64,000 nucleotides of DNA, taken from NCBI GenBank assembly GCA_030743005.1, contig JASLTG010000007.1, forward strand, positions 48,314 to 112,313, written 5' to 3'. Made by a program: the position numbers and the translations under genes. Below the pieces are notes generated by a model that saw only the letters and a list, made by a program, of their open reading frames with translations, did no database searches and had not been told where the DNA came from. This DNA is from Acidimicrobiales bacterium (GTDB lineage: Bacteria > Actinomycetota > Acidimicrobiia > Acidimicrobiales > Poriferisodalaceae). Below are positions 54,359-62,363 of this stretch, one piece after another (position 1 is the stretch's first letter; each line of letters begins with the position of its first letter).

Positions 54359-55306
54359 CTAAGAGACACACTCAACGACTTTGTTGGCAGCATCTATACC
54401 GGAATTGAAGGCACCCTCAACTTTGGGTCCGTTAAATGCTTCGCCAGCCATCACCAGAGTCGGCTGTTCGTTCCACACAACCGAGAATTCGGGAATGACA
54501 TCGACAGGACCGGCATATCGCCATCTGGTTACCGAATGGTCACCGGCATCGACGTCGCCAATGTGAGCCCCCACTTTCTTTAGAGCGAATTCAACGATGA
54601 TCTCATCGGGTTGGTCCCATAAGTCGAGACTTGCTTCGTTGGAAAGGTGAATGGTGAGAGCGGGTATTGAACTCACGCCCTTGGCCTGATTGTCGGTGAT
54701 GAAAGCCAAACATGGGTCATCAATCAGCTGGATACCACCCATCGGGGGCATTGCTAAAGGTTGTTGGTTCAAAACTAGGAGCACCGCAACAGTTCGCTTG
54801 TACTCAACACTCTCAAGCTGGTCGAGAATATTAGAAGGAGGCTTGAACCCGGATGTCGTAGCGAGAGAAAGGCTTACTGGGATGGGAGCGGTCAGAATAA
54901 TTCCTGGCGTGTCTATATGGCGGAGGTCTTCCACTGACTCTCCTAGGTGAACAGTGGCTTCAGACTTTCTCAACAGCCAATCAGCCAAGGCCGTCATGTC
55001 GGGCACCCCGCGCCATCTTTCGTAACCGTCGGGAGTGTCACCGAAACCGTGCGTCCATACTTGAGCTGCTCCGTCGTTTGCAGCGTCGCCCACCAGGCTT
55101 TGAAACTCGCTGCTTCGGGTTGTGAAGAACTGTGCTCCGTGGTCAAAGACAACTCCGGAGAGCTCGAAACGAGCCATCCTTCCGCCAGGAATTAGGGAGG
55201 TCTCATAAACCTCGGCGCGCACTCCCAACTGACTGAGACGATACGCGGCCGCAGCCCCAGTGATGCCAGCTCCGACGATGGTGATGTCAGGTGACGAGTT
55301 CGACAT
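54359..55306 (-). CDS. Renalase-like FAD/NAD(P)-dependent oxidoreductase
   Basis: 315 aa. FAD Rossmann motif IVGAGITGAAAAYRL at the N-terminus, the acidic end of strand 2 in VYETSLIPGGRM, and VFDHGAQFFTTRSSEF that fits bacterial renalase-type oxidoreductases. The C-terminal VMAGEAFNGPKVEGAFNSGIDAA is the family's second FAD contact. Bacterial renalases oxidise dihydropyridine isomers of NAD(P)H; whether this one does so is inference. Divergent from the quinone oxidoreductase gene with 75 bases between. Confidence 0.88.
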   Translation of the reverse strand: MSNSSPDITIVGAGITGAAAAYRLSQLGVRAEVYETSLIPGGRMARFELSGVVFDHGAQFFTTRSSEFQSLVGDAANDGAAQVWTHGFGDTPDGYERWRGVPDMTALADWLLRKSEATVHLGESVEDLRHIDTPGIILTAPIPVSLSLATTSGFKPPSNILDQLESVEYKRTVAVLLVLNQQPLAMPPMGGIQLIDDPCLAFITDNQAKGVSSIPALTIHLSNEASLDLWDQPDEIIVEFALKKVGAHIGDVDAGDHSVTRWRYAGPVDVIPEFSVVWNEQPTLVMAGEAFNGPKVEGAFNSGIDAANKVVECVS

Positions 55307-55381
55307 GATGTGAACTTACTCCGACAGCCGTAGGAGTTCGTTGGTACGGTGCAATTCATTCGTAAATCCGAAAGGAAACAG

Positions 55382-56371
55382 ATGCGAGCTTGGCGACTGA
55401 GCGAATTAGGTGACCCGTGGGATGTGTTATCGCTGGAAGAGGTCGAATCCCCATCACCCGGGGTTGGAGAGGCACGAGTTCAAGTTTCAGCAAGTGACTT
55501 AAACTTCGCGGACATTCTTCAATGCCAAGGGCAGTACCAAGTGCGCTTAGACCCGCCTTTTACACCTGGGATGAGTGTTGCTGGCACTGTGGTCGAGGTG
55601 GGTTCCGACTGCGAGTTGCAGGTGGGTGATCGTGTCTTAGGGATGACCGCTTCGGGTTGGGGTGGTTATGCCGAAGAGGCCTTGGTTCGTGGCCATGAGA
55701 TGCGGATTGTTCCCAACGATGTTTCGTTGCCTGCTGCGGCAGCTATGAATGTGATCTACGGAACTGGCTGGACTGCACTTCATCGGCGCGGACAGATGCA
55801 ACCCGGTGAGACAGTGCTCGTTTTAGCCGCTGCTGGAGGGGTTGGTTCCGCAGCCGTGCAAATGGCCAAGGCTCACGGGTGCACGGTCATCGCAGCTGCT
55901 GGCGGCCAGGACAAGGTTGAGGTGTGTAGATCGTTAGGAGCTGACGTCGTCGTTGACTATAACTCTGAAGATCTGTACGAGAAGGTGATGGACGCAACCT
56001 CAGGCCGAGGCTGTGACCTTATTTATGACCCAGTCGGAGGAGAATTTTTTGATATCGCCCGGCGACTGGTCGCCTGGGAGGGCCGATTACTTGTCGTTGG
56101 GTTTGCAAGTGGCGACATACCCACAGCCCCAGCGAACCACGTGCTAGTGAAAAACTATTCAGTCGTCGGTGTACATATGGGCGGATACAAAGGCCGCATG
56201 GACGATGTCCTTGACCATTGCTATGACGAACTTTGGGAACTAGTTGGCTCTGGTGCTTTAGCCCCATTGGTAAGCAAAGAGTTGCGTCTCGAAAATTTGA
56301 TGGAGGGGCTGGTTGATTTGTCGAGTCGTAAGACAACGGGTCGAGTAATGCTTCGCCCGGACATGACCTGA
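55382..56371 (+). CDS. Zinc-type MDR quinone oxidoreductase
   Basis: 329 aa from the ATG at 55382, with AAAGGAAA placed for it; the longer frame from 55349 would precede the ribosome site. NADPH motif LAAAGGVGSAAVQMAKAHG, GWGGYAEEALV and GYKGRMDD. The catalytic zinc ligands of alcohol dehydrogenases are not present, so it belongs to the quinone-oxidoreductase side of the MDR family. Reduces quinones or enones with NADPH. Convergent with the asparaginase gene. Confidence 0.92.
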   Translation: MRAWRLSELGDPWDVLSLEEVESPSPGVGEARVQVSASDLNFADILQCQGQYQVRLDPPFTPGMSVAGTVVEVGSDCELQVGDRVLGMTASGWGGYAEEALVRGHEMRIVPNDVSLPAAAAMNVIYGTGWTALHRRGQMQPGETVLVLAAAGGVGSAAVQMAKAHGCTVIAAAGGQDKVEVCRSLGADVVVDYNSEDLYEKVMDATSGRGCDLIYDPVGGEFFDIARRLVAWEGRLLVVGFASGDIPTAPANHVLVKNYSVVGVHMGGYKGRMDDVLDHCYDELWELVGSGALAPLVSKELRLENLMEGLVDLSSRKTTGRVMLRPDMT

Positions 56372-56378
56372 TAGAGGT

Positions 56379-57338
56379 TCAGGTTTTGTTCGTGGAAATC
56401 CGCACTTCCCCTACAGCGGTTCCAGCCCAATTTCGCAGGATCTTTGGTGACACGAATTCGATGCAGTTCAAGCGGTCCAGGACCCATTCGGCGGCCATTT
56501 CTGCAGCACGAGCTTGACCATCTCGAGCTTTGAGGGCGAAAGCAAAGCCCTCCCGCAAGTCGACGCCACAAAAGACCCCTTCGGCTCCCGTTTTTACAGC
56601 AGCGTCTCCGTTGGATGCTTCCATGAGACGTGTACAGGCGCGGTCCGTTCCGGCGACAAGAAATGGCTCGTCGATCATGGCTTGCAGAAGTCGTTTTCCT
56701 GATCCGCGCGCACGGAGTTGTGACCAGCCGCCGGCCAAATGGTTGAGTGGGATTGACCAAACAGGTACGCCGCAACCATCTACGCCAGGCGTCTGGTCGC
56801 TTAGATCGATCCGACAAAAATCTTCTACAGCAGGGGTAACAAGACGTTCCATCACAGGATGGCCAGGTGAGATGTATCCCGAGACGTCGGCATCACAATG
56901 CTGGGACATTGAAACAAAGCCGGCATGCTTGCCAGAACAATTGTTGTGACGACTGTCGGGTTCTATACCGGCAAGAACTAGCTCGCGAGCAGCCTGCGGG
57001 TTTGCTGGTGCATGAGCGCCACACTCAAGAACAGCATGAGAAAATCCCATCATGTCTAGCCACCGGTCAACCACTTGAACGTGACGGGGTTCGCCGTTAT
57101 GGCTTGAACAGGCGACAGCTAGTTGTTCGCTAGTTAGACCTGCTGAATCGGCAATGCCTTCAGTGATCAAAGGTGTTGCTTGGATGGGTTTCAGAGACGA
57201 CCGAGGCAAAGTCGGTCGACTTGCTTCGCCCCAACTATCAATCAACTTGCCAGTGCTATCAACTAACGCAATGTCGATTAGATGAATGCTTTCAACAGTT
57301 GAACCTCGAGTGACCTCAACAACGAGTGGATCGTTCAC
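56379..57338 (-). CDS. Asparaginase II (Rhizobium-type)
   Basis: 319 aa; family of the Rhizobium etli thermolabile L-asparaginase, not the classic threonine type. Two Ser-Lys pairs typical of the family are visible: SSLKPIQ (Ser47/48 with Lys50) and the ACSSHNGE region plus HNNCSGKHAGF with a Lys. DGCGVPVW and AGAEGVFCGVD also match. Releases ammonium from asparagine, giving a nitrogen source. Start GTG/ATG at 57338 fits the MNDPLVVEVTRG opening. Confidence 0.93.
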   Translation of the reverse strand: MNDPLVVEVTRGSTVESIHLIDIALVDSTGKLIDSWGEASRPTLPRSSLKPIQATPLITEGIADSAGLTSEQLAVACSSHNGEPRHVQVVDRWLDMMGFSHAVLECGAHAPANPQAARELVLAGIEPDSRHNNCSGKHAGFVSMSQHCDADVSGYISPGHPVMERLVTPAVEDFCRIDLSDQTPGVDGCGVPVWSIPLNHLAGGWSQLRARGSGKRLLQAMIDEPFLVAGTDRACTRLMEASNGDAAVKTGAEGVFCGVDLREGFAFALKARDGQARAAEMAAEWVLDRLNCIEFVSPKILRNWAGTAVGEVRISTNKT

Positions 57339-57404
57339 AGCACCAGCCTTTCAGAGCGCACTGCCTGCAGTGCTGCAACAATTGGATCTGTCGAAAGGTA
57401 ACGC

Positions 57405-58148
57405 ATGGGAACACTAGAGGGACGACTTGCGCTTGTAACTGGAGCGAGTCGCGGAATAGGCGAACATTGCGCACGGGCACTAGCAGAACAGGGAGCCCGA
57501 GTGGCTTTGGCCGCGCGATCAGAACAAGATTTGTCGCGGGTGGCCGAAGACCTTCCCAACGACCCTGTAGTTCTTACCGCTGATTTGGCCCAACCCGGTG
57601 CTGGTGGCGAACTTGCAGCAGCGGCGGTTGAAGCCTTAGGAGGAATAGACATCCTGGTAAATAATGCGGGCGCGAGTGAAATCAAAGGTCAAGACGAAAT
57701 GATCATGCGACTCAACTATCACGCACCGCTTGAAACCACTAAGGCGCTGATTCGCCAAATGGCTGAACGTGGCCACGGGTCAGTCATCCACATGTCCTCT
57801 ATAGCTGGGGCCACTGGTGTCGCCGAACTTCCGACATATGGCGCTACTAAAGCCGCACTGGACTCACTGACTCGAAGTCAAGCCGCACAATTTGGCAAAC
57901 ACGGAGTCCGAGTCAACGCAGTCGCGCCCGGGTTAATCATCACCGAAATGTGGGAAGAAGGCAGAAAAACTCCAGGCCTCGCTGAAGGCCTCGCAGGTCA
58001 CATTGCTTTAGGAAGGTGGGGAGAACCCGAAGAAATCAGTTCAGTCGTAGCATTCCTGGCTAGCGATGCCGCCAGCTACGTGACGGGCCAGACAATCGTC
58101 GTAGATGGAGGGTTCCACGGAGTCACCGCCTGGGGTGACTACTTCTGA
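57405..58148 (+). CDS. Short-chain dehydrogenase/reductase
   Basis: 247 aa. Cofactor loop [15 protein letters not shown], catalytic Ser in MSSIAGA and Tyr-x3-Lys in YGATKAAL. The C-terminus VVDGGFHG is standard. It abuts the convergent acyl-CoA synthetase gene (5 bases), with no hairpin terminator seen between. Role may be in beta-oxidation or an unrelated alcohol oxidation. Confidence 0.93.
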   Translation: MGTLEGRLALVTGASRGIGEHCARALAEQGARVALAARSEQDLSRVAEDLPNDPVVLTADLAQPGAGGELAAAAVEALGGIDILVNNAGASEIKGQDEMIMRLNYHAPLETTKALIRQMAERGHGSVIHMSSIAGATGVAELPTYGATKAALDSLTRSQAAQFGKHGVRVNAVAPGLIITEMWEEGRKTPGLAEGLAGHIALGRWGEPEEISSVVAFLASDAASYVTGQTIVVDGGFHGVTAWGDYF

Positions 58149-58153
58149 GTGTT

Positions 58154-59815
58154 TTAGTTACGGCTTATGACGTAACCAACAGACTCACGGTCCCATGTGT
58201 CTTGAGTCACACCGGCATCACGAATCGCTTGTTTCCTTATTTTTCCTGAAGCTGTTTTGTCCAACTCGGTCACAAACTCGAGGTATCGCGGCACAGTGTG
58301 ACGGGGCATCCTCGGAACACACCAATCCAGGAACGCGGCAGGATCCGGTGCTGGTCCATCAATCGCTAGAACTGCCTTAATTTCGTCTTCGCCACCAGCA
58401 CCAGGAACCCGTAACCCAACGGCCGCTGATTCAACAACAGATGGATGTTCATTGAGGGCCTGTTCGAGTTCATAGGACGAAATATTTTCTCCCCGTCGAC
58501 GAATGCGGTCTTTAATCCGATCAACAAAGAACAACCTTCCCTCTGAGTCCATTCGACCGGCATCACCAGTGTGGAACCAAAGATTGCGCCACGCTTCGAC
58601 TGTCTTATCGGGCATCTTGAAATAACCCACGTTGAAACAGAACGGCACCTTTGGGCGAACCAAAATTTCGCCGACGTCATCTCTTGGTAGTTCGGCGTCA
58701 GTTTCGGGGTCAGCGATTATTACGTCAAAGAATTCACTCAATGGCGGCCCAGCGCATCCGGCCATAACAGGGTCTTCAGGATCGCTGTAGGAGACCATGT
58801 TGACCTCGGTCATCCCGAAACCTTGACGCAACTTGACACCGAAACGCTCCTGCATTGCGACACCCCATTCCTCAGCCACAGGGATAGCGAGAATGCGAGT
58901 CAGCTTGTGATCTCGATCATCGGGTGATGCGGGACTCCGGAAAATGAACTCAGGCATAACGCCAAGCGCGTTGGTGACTGTGATTTGTTCTTGGCGGACA
59001 ATACTGAGCCAATCTGTGACGCTGAAACGTTTGGTGACGTGACATGAACTGCCAGCTAGGAGCGACGCATACGCCTGCATGAACAAGCCGTTGGCATGAA
59101 ACAAAGGCATGCAGCAGAAGTAGCGATCTTCTTCGGTTAGTTCCATAGCCGCAACGGTGCCTAAAGCGAACAGGTAGCAGTGTCCTTGGGGCATCAGGAC
59201 ACCTTTGGATGGGCCGGTGGTTCCTGATGTGTACATGATGGTGCACACGTCGCTAGGACTGGGTTCGGCTAACACCTCCACATTAGGTGTGGTGTCCAAA
59301 AGTGAATCCATAGGTATCTGGGGGATGTCGACCAGAGAGTCGGGAGTTATTGCGCGAGACGAGGTTCCGTCGCTGACCCCGATGACCGTTTTGATGTCAG
59401 ATTGTGAGGTATCTACGGTGGCGAAACGCTCTAATAGGCCATCATCGACAACGATGATGCGCGGCGAACTGTTGTGCACCTGATGTTCTAGGAAGCCTCC
59501 GCGGAGTTCAGTATTGACCGGCACGAACACAGCGCAAAGTTTGTGTGCAGCGATCATGGTGAGCATGAACTCGCGACTGTTGGTCAACAGACCCAAGATC
59601 CGGTCACCGTTTTCCAAACCCAAGTCGGCTAGGGCGGTAGCTAAACAGTCGGTGAGGTAGTCAAACTCAGAGAAGGAAACCTTTGTTTCATCTTCGAAGG
59701 ACAAGAATTCTCGGTCTCCATGAGCATTGGCTTGGTGGCGGACGGCGTCGACCAATGTCCAGCGGTCCCTTGGGAGGGCCGGCCCTAAATCATCGAGTTT
59801 CGGATGTCCTCGCAC
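58154..59815 (-). CDS. AMP-forming acyl-CoA synthetase
   Basis: 553 aa from a GTG. The ATP/AMP motif is IMYTSGTTGPSKGVL; then GFGMTEVN, WFHTGDAGRMDSEGRL and the KDRIRRRGENISSYELE hinge are all present, with the C-terminal Lys in TASGKIRKQAI. It activates a fatty or aromatic acid with CoA. Start has no clear ribosome site. Divergent from the peroxiredoxin gene with 39 bases between starts. Confidence 0.94.
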   Translation of the reverse strand: MRGHPKLDDLGPALPRDRWTLVDAVRHQANAHGDREFLSFEDETKVSFSEFDYLTDCLATALADLGLENGDRILGLLTNSREFMLTMIAAHKLCAVFVPVNTELRGGFLEHQVHNSSPRIIVVDDGLLERFATVDTSQSDIKTVIGVSDGTSSRAITPDSLVDIPQIPMDSLLDTTPNVEVLAEPSPSDVCTIMYTSGTTGPSKGVLMPQGHCYLFALGTVAAMELTEEDRYFCCMPLFHANGLFMQAYASLLAGSSCHVTKRFSVTDWLSIVRQEQITVTNALGVMPEFIFRSPASPDDRDHKLTRILAIPVAEEWGVAMQERFGVKLRQGFGMTEVNMVSYSDPEDPVMAGCAGPPLSEFFDVIIADPETDAELPRDDVGEILVRPKVPFCFNVGYFKMPDKTVEAWRNLWFHTGDAGRMDSEGRLFFVDRIKDRIRRRGENISSYELEQALNEHPSVVESAAVGLRVPGAGGEDEIKAVLAIDGPAPDPAAFLDWCVPRMPRHTVPRYLEFVTELDKTASGKIRKQAIRDAGVTQDTWDRESVGYVISRN

Positions 59816-59854
59816 AGGTACTGATCGTAGGACCTGAACCTCTAGGGTGCTCTT

Positions 59855-60304
59855 ATGTCAAAGGGATCGGCCGCAAAGGACTTTGAGGCCATCAACCAGT
59901 TCGGAGAGCCGGTCCGCCTCTTCGATTTATTGGATGCCGGCCCGGTTGTGCTGTTTTTCTTTCCGAAAGCATTGACACCGGGTTGAACTAAGGAAAGTTG
60001 CCACTTCCGAGACCTGATTCAAGAATTCGAAAAAGTCGGAGCTTCGGTGGTGGGAATGAGTGCTGATCCGTGGGATCGGCAACGAAGCTTTGATGACACA
60101 AATCAGCTGAATTTTCTGTTGCTATCCGACCCGGATAGAACTATCGCAAAGCAATTCGGTGTGAAACGACCGTTGTCTCTTCCAAACAAGAGACAGACTT
60201 TCGTCATCGGACGTGACAGACAGATTGTGGCTGCCATAACGAGTGAAACCGACATGACCAAACATGCAGATGAGGCACTACAGGCATTACGCGACCTCGA
60301 ATAG
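59855..60304 (+). CDS. Selenocysteine-containing peroxiredoxin (Bcp/AhpC type), in-frame TGA
   Basis: 149 residues if the TGA at 59984-59986 is read as selenocysteine (residue 44). Upstream: MSKGSAAKDF..VVLFFFPKALTPG; downstream TKESCHFRDLIQEF, VVGMSADPWDRQRSF, LLLSDPDRTIAKQFGVKRP, FVIGRDRQIVAAI. These match Bcp-type peroxiredoxins, whose TPGC-T-x-E-x-C motif has the peroxidatic Cys exactly where the TGA lies and the resolving Cys (here Cys49) five residues later. The frame is otherwise open through to TAG at 60302. A stem-loop is found just after the TGA. It reduces peroxides; Sec would raise reactivity. Alternative: a recent nonsense mutation, less likely given the exact position. A short plus-strand frame at 60047 is just its C-terminal part. 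Confidence 0.85.
59992..60008 (+). promoter_or_regulatory. Candidate bacterial SECIS stem-loop
   Basis: GGAA pairs with TTCC, a bulged A, then GT with AC around a TGCC loop, starting 5 bases after the TGA codon. Bacterial SECIS elements sit inside the coding frame just downstream of the UGA and usually have a G near the start of the apical loop, as here. The stem is short and the spacing is at the near end of the usual range, so this is tentative. Confidence 0.45.
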
Positions 60305-60329
60305 AACCTAACAAATGGGTATTTGGGTG

Positions 60330-60382
60330 TCGGAGGGCGGGGACTTGAACCCCCACATCCTTGACGGGCACTAGATCCTTGG
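60330..60382 (-). other. tRNA-like 3' half (Leu-type variable arm, T-arm, acceptor strand)
   Basis: On the minus strand the sequence AAGGATCTAGTGCCCG leads through a long variable arm to GTGGGGGTTCAAGTCCCC and the acceptor strand CCCTCCGA, close to class II actinobacterial tRNA-Leu 3' halves. A matching 5' half does not fold: the expected CGGAGGG is absent, the nearest partner is GTCGAGGG (60445-60452), overlapping the AhpD-like stop codon, and about 35 extra bases including a hairpin (60403-60421) intervene. It is likely a tRNA remnant or attachment-site scar. A badly diverged selenocysteine tRNA cannot be fully excluded. Confidence 0.45.
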
Positions 60383-60402
60383 AATAGGTCACCACTGAGG
60401 TA

Positions 60403-60421
60403 GCGCTCAAGCTTTGAACGC
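60403..60421 (-). terminator. Stem-loop downstream of the AhpD-like gene
   Basis: GCGTTCAA and TTGAGCGC form an 8-bp stem (one G-U) with an AGC loop, 21 bases past the stop codon of the AhpD-fold gene on the minus strand. No T-run follows, so termination is only possible, not certain. Confidence 0.35.
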
Positions 60422-60441
60422 GTGATGCCCGGAGTTGCTCG

Positions 60442-61014
60442 TTACCCTCGACCCATCGTGAAGAACTCGTCGTTGGGCTGCATCGAAGCTAAATGAGCGA
60501 GACGGTTCGACATGGCGAAAAGGCCAGTAATGGCCCCGATGTCCCAAATATCGTCGTCGCTAAACCCATGATTCCGAAGAATCTGATGATCGGACTGCTC
60601 CAAGTCTTCTGGAGTTCGAGCAAGCTTGACAGCGAAGGCGATCATCGCTTGTTGCCGTTCGTCTAGATCGGCTTGTGAAGGGTCGATAGCCAGTTGGTCG
60701 GCGATAAAAGGATTCTTAGCGCGTATGCGAAGAATGGCGCCATGAGCGACAACGCAGTACATGCAACTGTTGGCGCCACTGGTTGCGACCACAATCATTT
60801 CCCGTTCAGCTTTAGTTAACCCGCTGTCGCGTTCCATGAGGGCATCGTGGTATGTCATGAACGCCCGCAATTCATCTGGGCGGTGCGCTAAACCCAAGAA
60901 AACATTTGGAATGAATCCCGTCTTTTCTTGAATGGCCAACATCATGGACCGCAGGTCCTCGGGGATGTCTTCAAGATTGGGAACAGGGAAAGTTGAGATC
61001 TGGCCTTCAGTCAT
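60442..61014 (-). CDS. AhpD-fold peroxidase-related protein (carboxymuconolactone decarboxylase family)
   Basis: 190 aa from the ATG at 61014, which removes overlap with the preceding SDR; the frame up to 61155 is not family-like. The AhpD redox motif is visible in SCMYCVVAHG: Cys84, Cys87 and His91. Upstream PNVFLGLAHRPDELRAFMTYH and downstream QQAMIAFAVKLARTPEDL, DDDIWDIGAITGLFAMSNRLAH are typical of peroxidase-related members. AhpD-like proteins can reduce AhpC-type peroxiredoxins, and a peroxiredoxin gene is convergent with it, so a redox partnership is plausible but unproven. Confidence 0.87.
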   Translation of the reverse strand: MTEGQISTFPVPNLEDIPEDLRSMMLAIQEKTGFIPNVFLGLAHRPDELRAFMTYHDALMERDSGLTKAEREMIVVATSGANSCMYCVVAHGAILRIRAKNPFIADQLAIDPSQADLDERQQAMIAFAVKLARTPEDLEQSDHQILRNHGFSDDDIWDIGAITGLFAMSNRLAHLASMQPNDEFFTMGRG

Positions 61015-61048
61015 AAGAGCAGCATTGCACAGGAAAACGTGCCGAAGT

Positions 61049-61825
61049 CTATAGGAAGCCGCGTTTTCGGCCCGCGTAGGTAGCCCATTGACCAGTTCCC
61101 GCGGTAACACCTCCGTCGACAGGGATTGCAGCGCCGGTAACGAACGAAGATTCATCCGATATCAAGAAAGAAATGACGGCTGCAACCTCTTCAGGTTCAC
61201 CGAAACGCCCTAGAGGCAGACGAGCTTCCATAGCGTCTCCGATCTCGGTGCCTTTAGTTTCTTCAGTGAGGCCGGTATGGATCGGGCCGGGACATACGGC
61301 GTTAACCCGGATGTTTAAGTGACCCAGGTCAAGTGCCGCAGCCCTCGCCAGATTTACCACAGCACCCTTGGACACGTTGTAGGCCCACAACCCGCTGTCG
61401 CCTCTCAGGCCCGAAACCGATCCGGTAATTGTTACAGAACCACCAGTAGAGGCCATAGCTGCCACAGACGACTTCAACCCAAGCGCAACTCCCCGAACAT
61501 TCACATCCATGACGCGGTCATAATCGGTCATCGACCCTCGGACGATGTCGCCTTGAGCCAAAATTCCGGCGTTTAAGACCGCGCCGTCAAGGGGGCCGTA
61601 ATTGTCGACGGCGAGGGCAACCATCTCATCGTTCAAGTTGGGGTCAGTGACATCTCCCGCCAGTGACACCACCGAGTCGAGTGCTTCGGTCCAAGCCAAA
61701 GAAGATTCCGTCAAATCGACTGCGACTACCTTGGCCTCCTCGGAAACCAGGCGCGCGACGGCTGCCTTGCCGATCCCTGAACCAGCGCCGGTAACAACTA
61801 TCACCTTGCCTTGATTGTTGCTCAT
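61049..61825 (-). CDS. Short-chain dehydrogenase/reductase
   Basis: 258 aa. Cofactor loop TGAGSGIGKAAV, NAGILAQGD, catalytic Ser in ITGSVSG and Tyr-x3-Lys in YNVSKGAVV. Ends PVDGGVTAG. The AhpD-fold gene starts 34 bases downstream on the same strand; the two may be co-transcribed. Substrate unknown. Confidence 0.93.
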   Translation of the reverse strand: MSNNQGKVIVVTGAGSGIGKAAVARLVSEEAKVVAVDLTESSLAWTEALDSVVSLAGDVTDPNLNDEMVALAVDNYGPLDGAVLNAGILAQGDIVRGSMTDYDRVMDVNVRGVALGLKSSVAAMASTGGSVTITGSVSGLRGDSGLWAYNVSKGAVVNLARAAALDLGHLNIRVNAVCPGPIHTGLTEETKGTEIGDAMEARLPLGRFGEPEEVAAVISFLISDESSFVTGAAIPVDGGVTAGTGQWATYAGRKRGFL

Positions 61826-61949
61826 CGCCCTACCCCCTGGAATTGACTAATACAAAGCAACCGATGTCGAACGTTGCATCGAAATCAGTTGAGCTAAAAG
61901 TATCCGCAGACTAAAGCGAAGACCTCTTTGGCAGGCTAGAACTTGAAAC

Positions 61950-62363
61950 ATGCCCCATCCGCTTGTCCCCGTACCGACTCCGGAAACTCAACCCTTCTGG
62001 GATGGGTGCCAGGAAGGTGTTCTGCGAATTAACAGATGCCGAACCTGTGGAGACGCCTACTTCCCGCCGTCGTTGATTTGTTCGGAGTGCTCTTCTGTGG
62101 ACGTCGAATTTTTTGACGCGAGTGGTGACGCGACTTTGTACAGCTACACGATTCAGCAAAAACCGTTTGCTCTGTGGGGCACCGATGGTCCGCGATCGGT
62201 AGCTCTGGTGCGACTGGCAGAAGGCCCGCTCCTCACCTCATCGATCGTGAACTGCGAACAAACCCCCGAAGCTCTACAACTCGATATGCCGCTCAGAGCG
62301 ACGTTCACACCTTTTGACGAAGTCACCGTGCTGTGCTTCGAACCAGCGGAGAAACAACCATGA
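61950..62363 (+). CDS. DUF35-type zinc-ribbon OB-fold protein
   Basis: 137 aa. Four Cys in CRTCG and CSECSS form the rubredoxin-like zinc ribbon (about 30-52); the remainder is an OB fold with YSYTIQQKPF and PRSVALVRLAEGP. These proteins associate with thiolase-like partners in CoA-ester metabolism, for example steroid side-chain degradation. The next gene, a thiolase-like protein, overlaps by four bases (ATGA), which supports a complex. Confidence 0.9.
   Translation: MPHPLVPVPTPETQPFWDGCQEGVLRINRCRTCGDAYFPPSLICSECSSVDVEFFDASGDATLYSYTIQQKPFALWGTDGPRSVALVRLAEGPLLTSSIVNCEQTPEALQLDMPLRATFTPFDEVTVLCFEPAEKQP

Noticed and set aside
56221..56817. 198-aa minus frame across the quinone oxidoreductase and asparaginase ends
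   Set aside because: Overlaps two solid genes and is of biased composition; a shadow frame.
59855..60304. Reading the TGA-containing peroxiredoxin as a plain pseudogene, or 60047-60304 as a separate small gene
   Set aside because: The sequence is intact on both sides, and the stop falls precisely at the catalytic Cys. The 60047 frame lacks a family N-terminus and is just the C-terminal part.
60330..60452. Calling a complete tRNA here
   Set aside because: Only the 3' half fits; the 5' acceptor strand, D-arm and anticodon stem do not fold, and the span would be about 123 bases.
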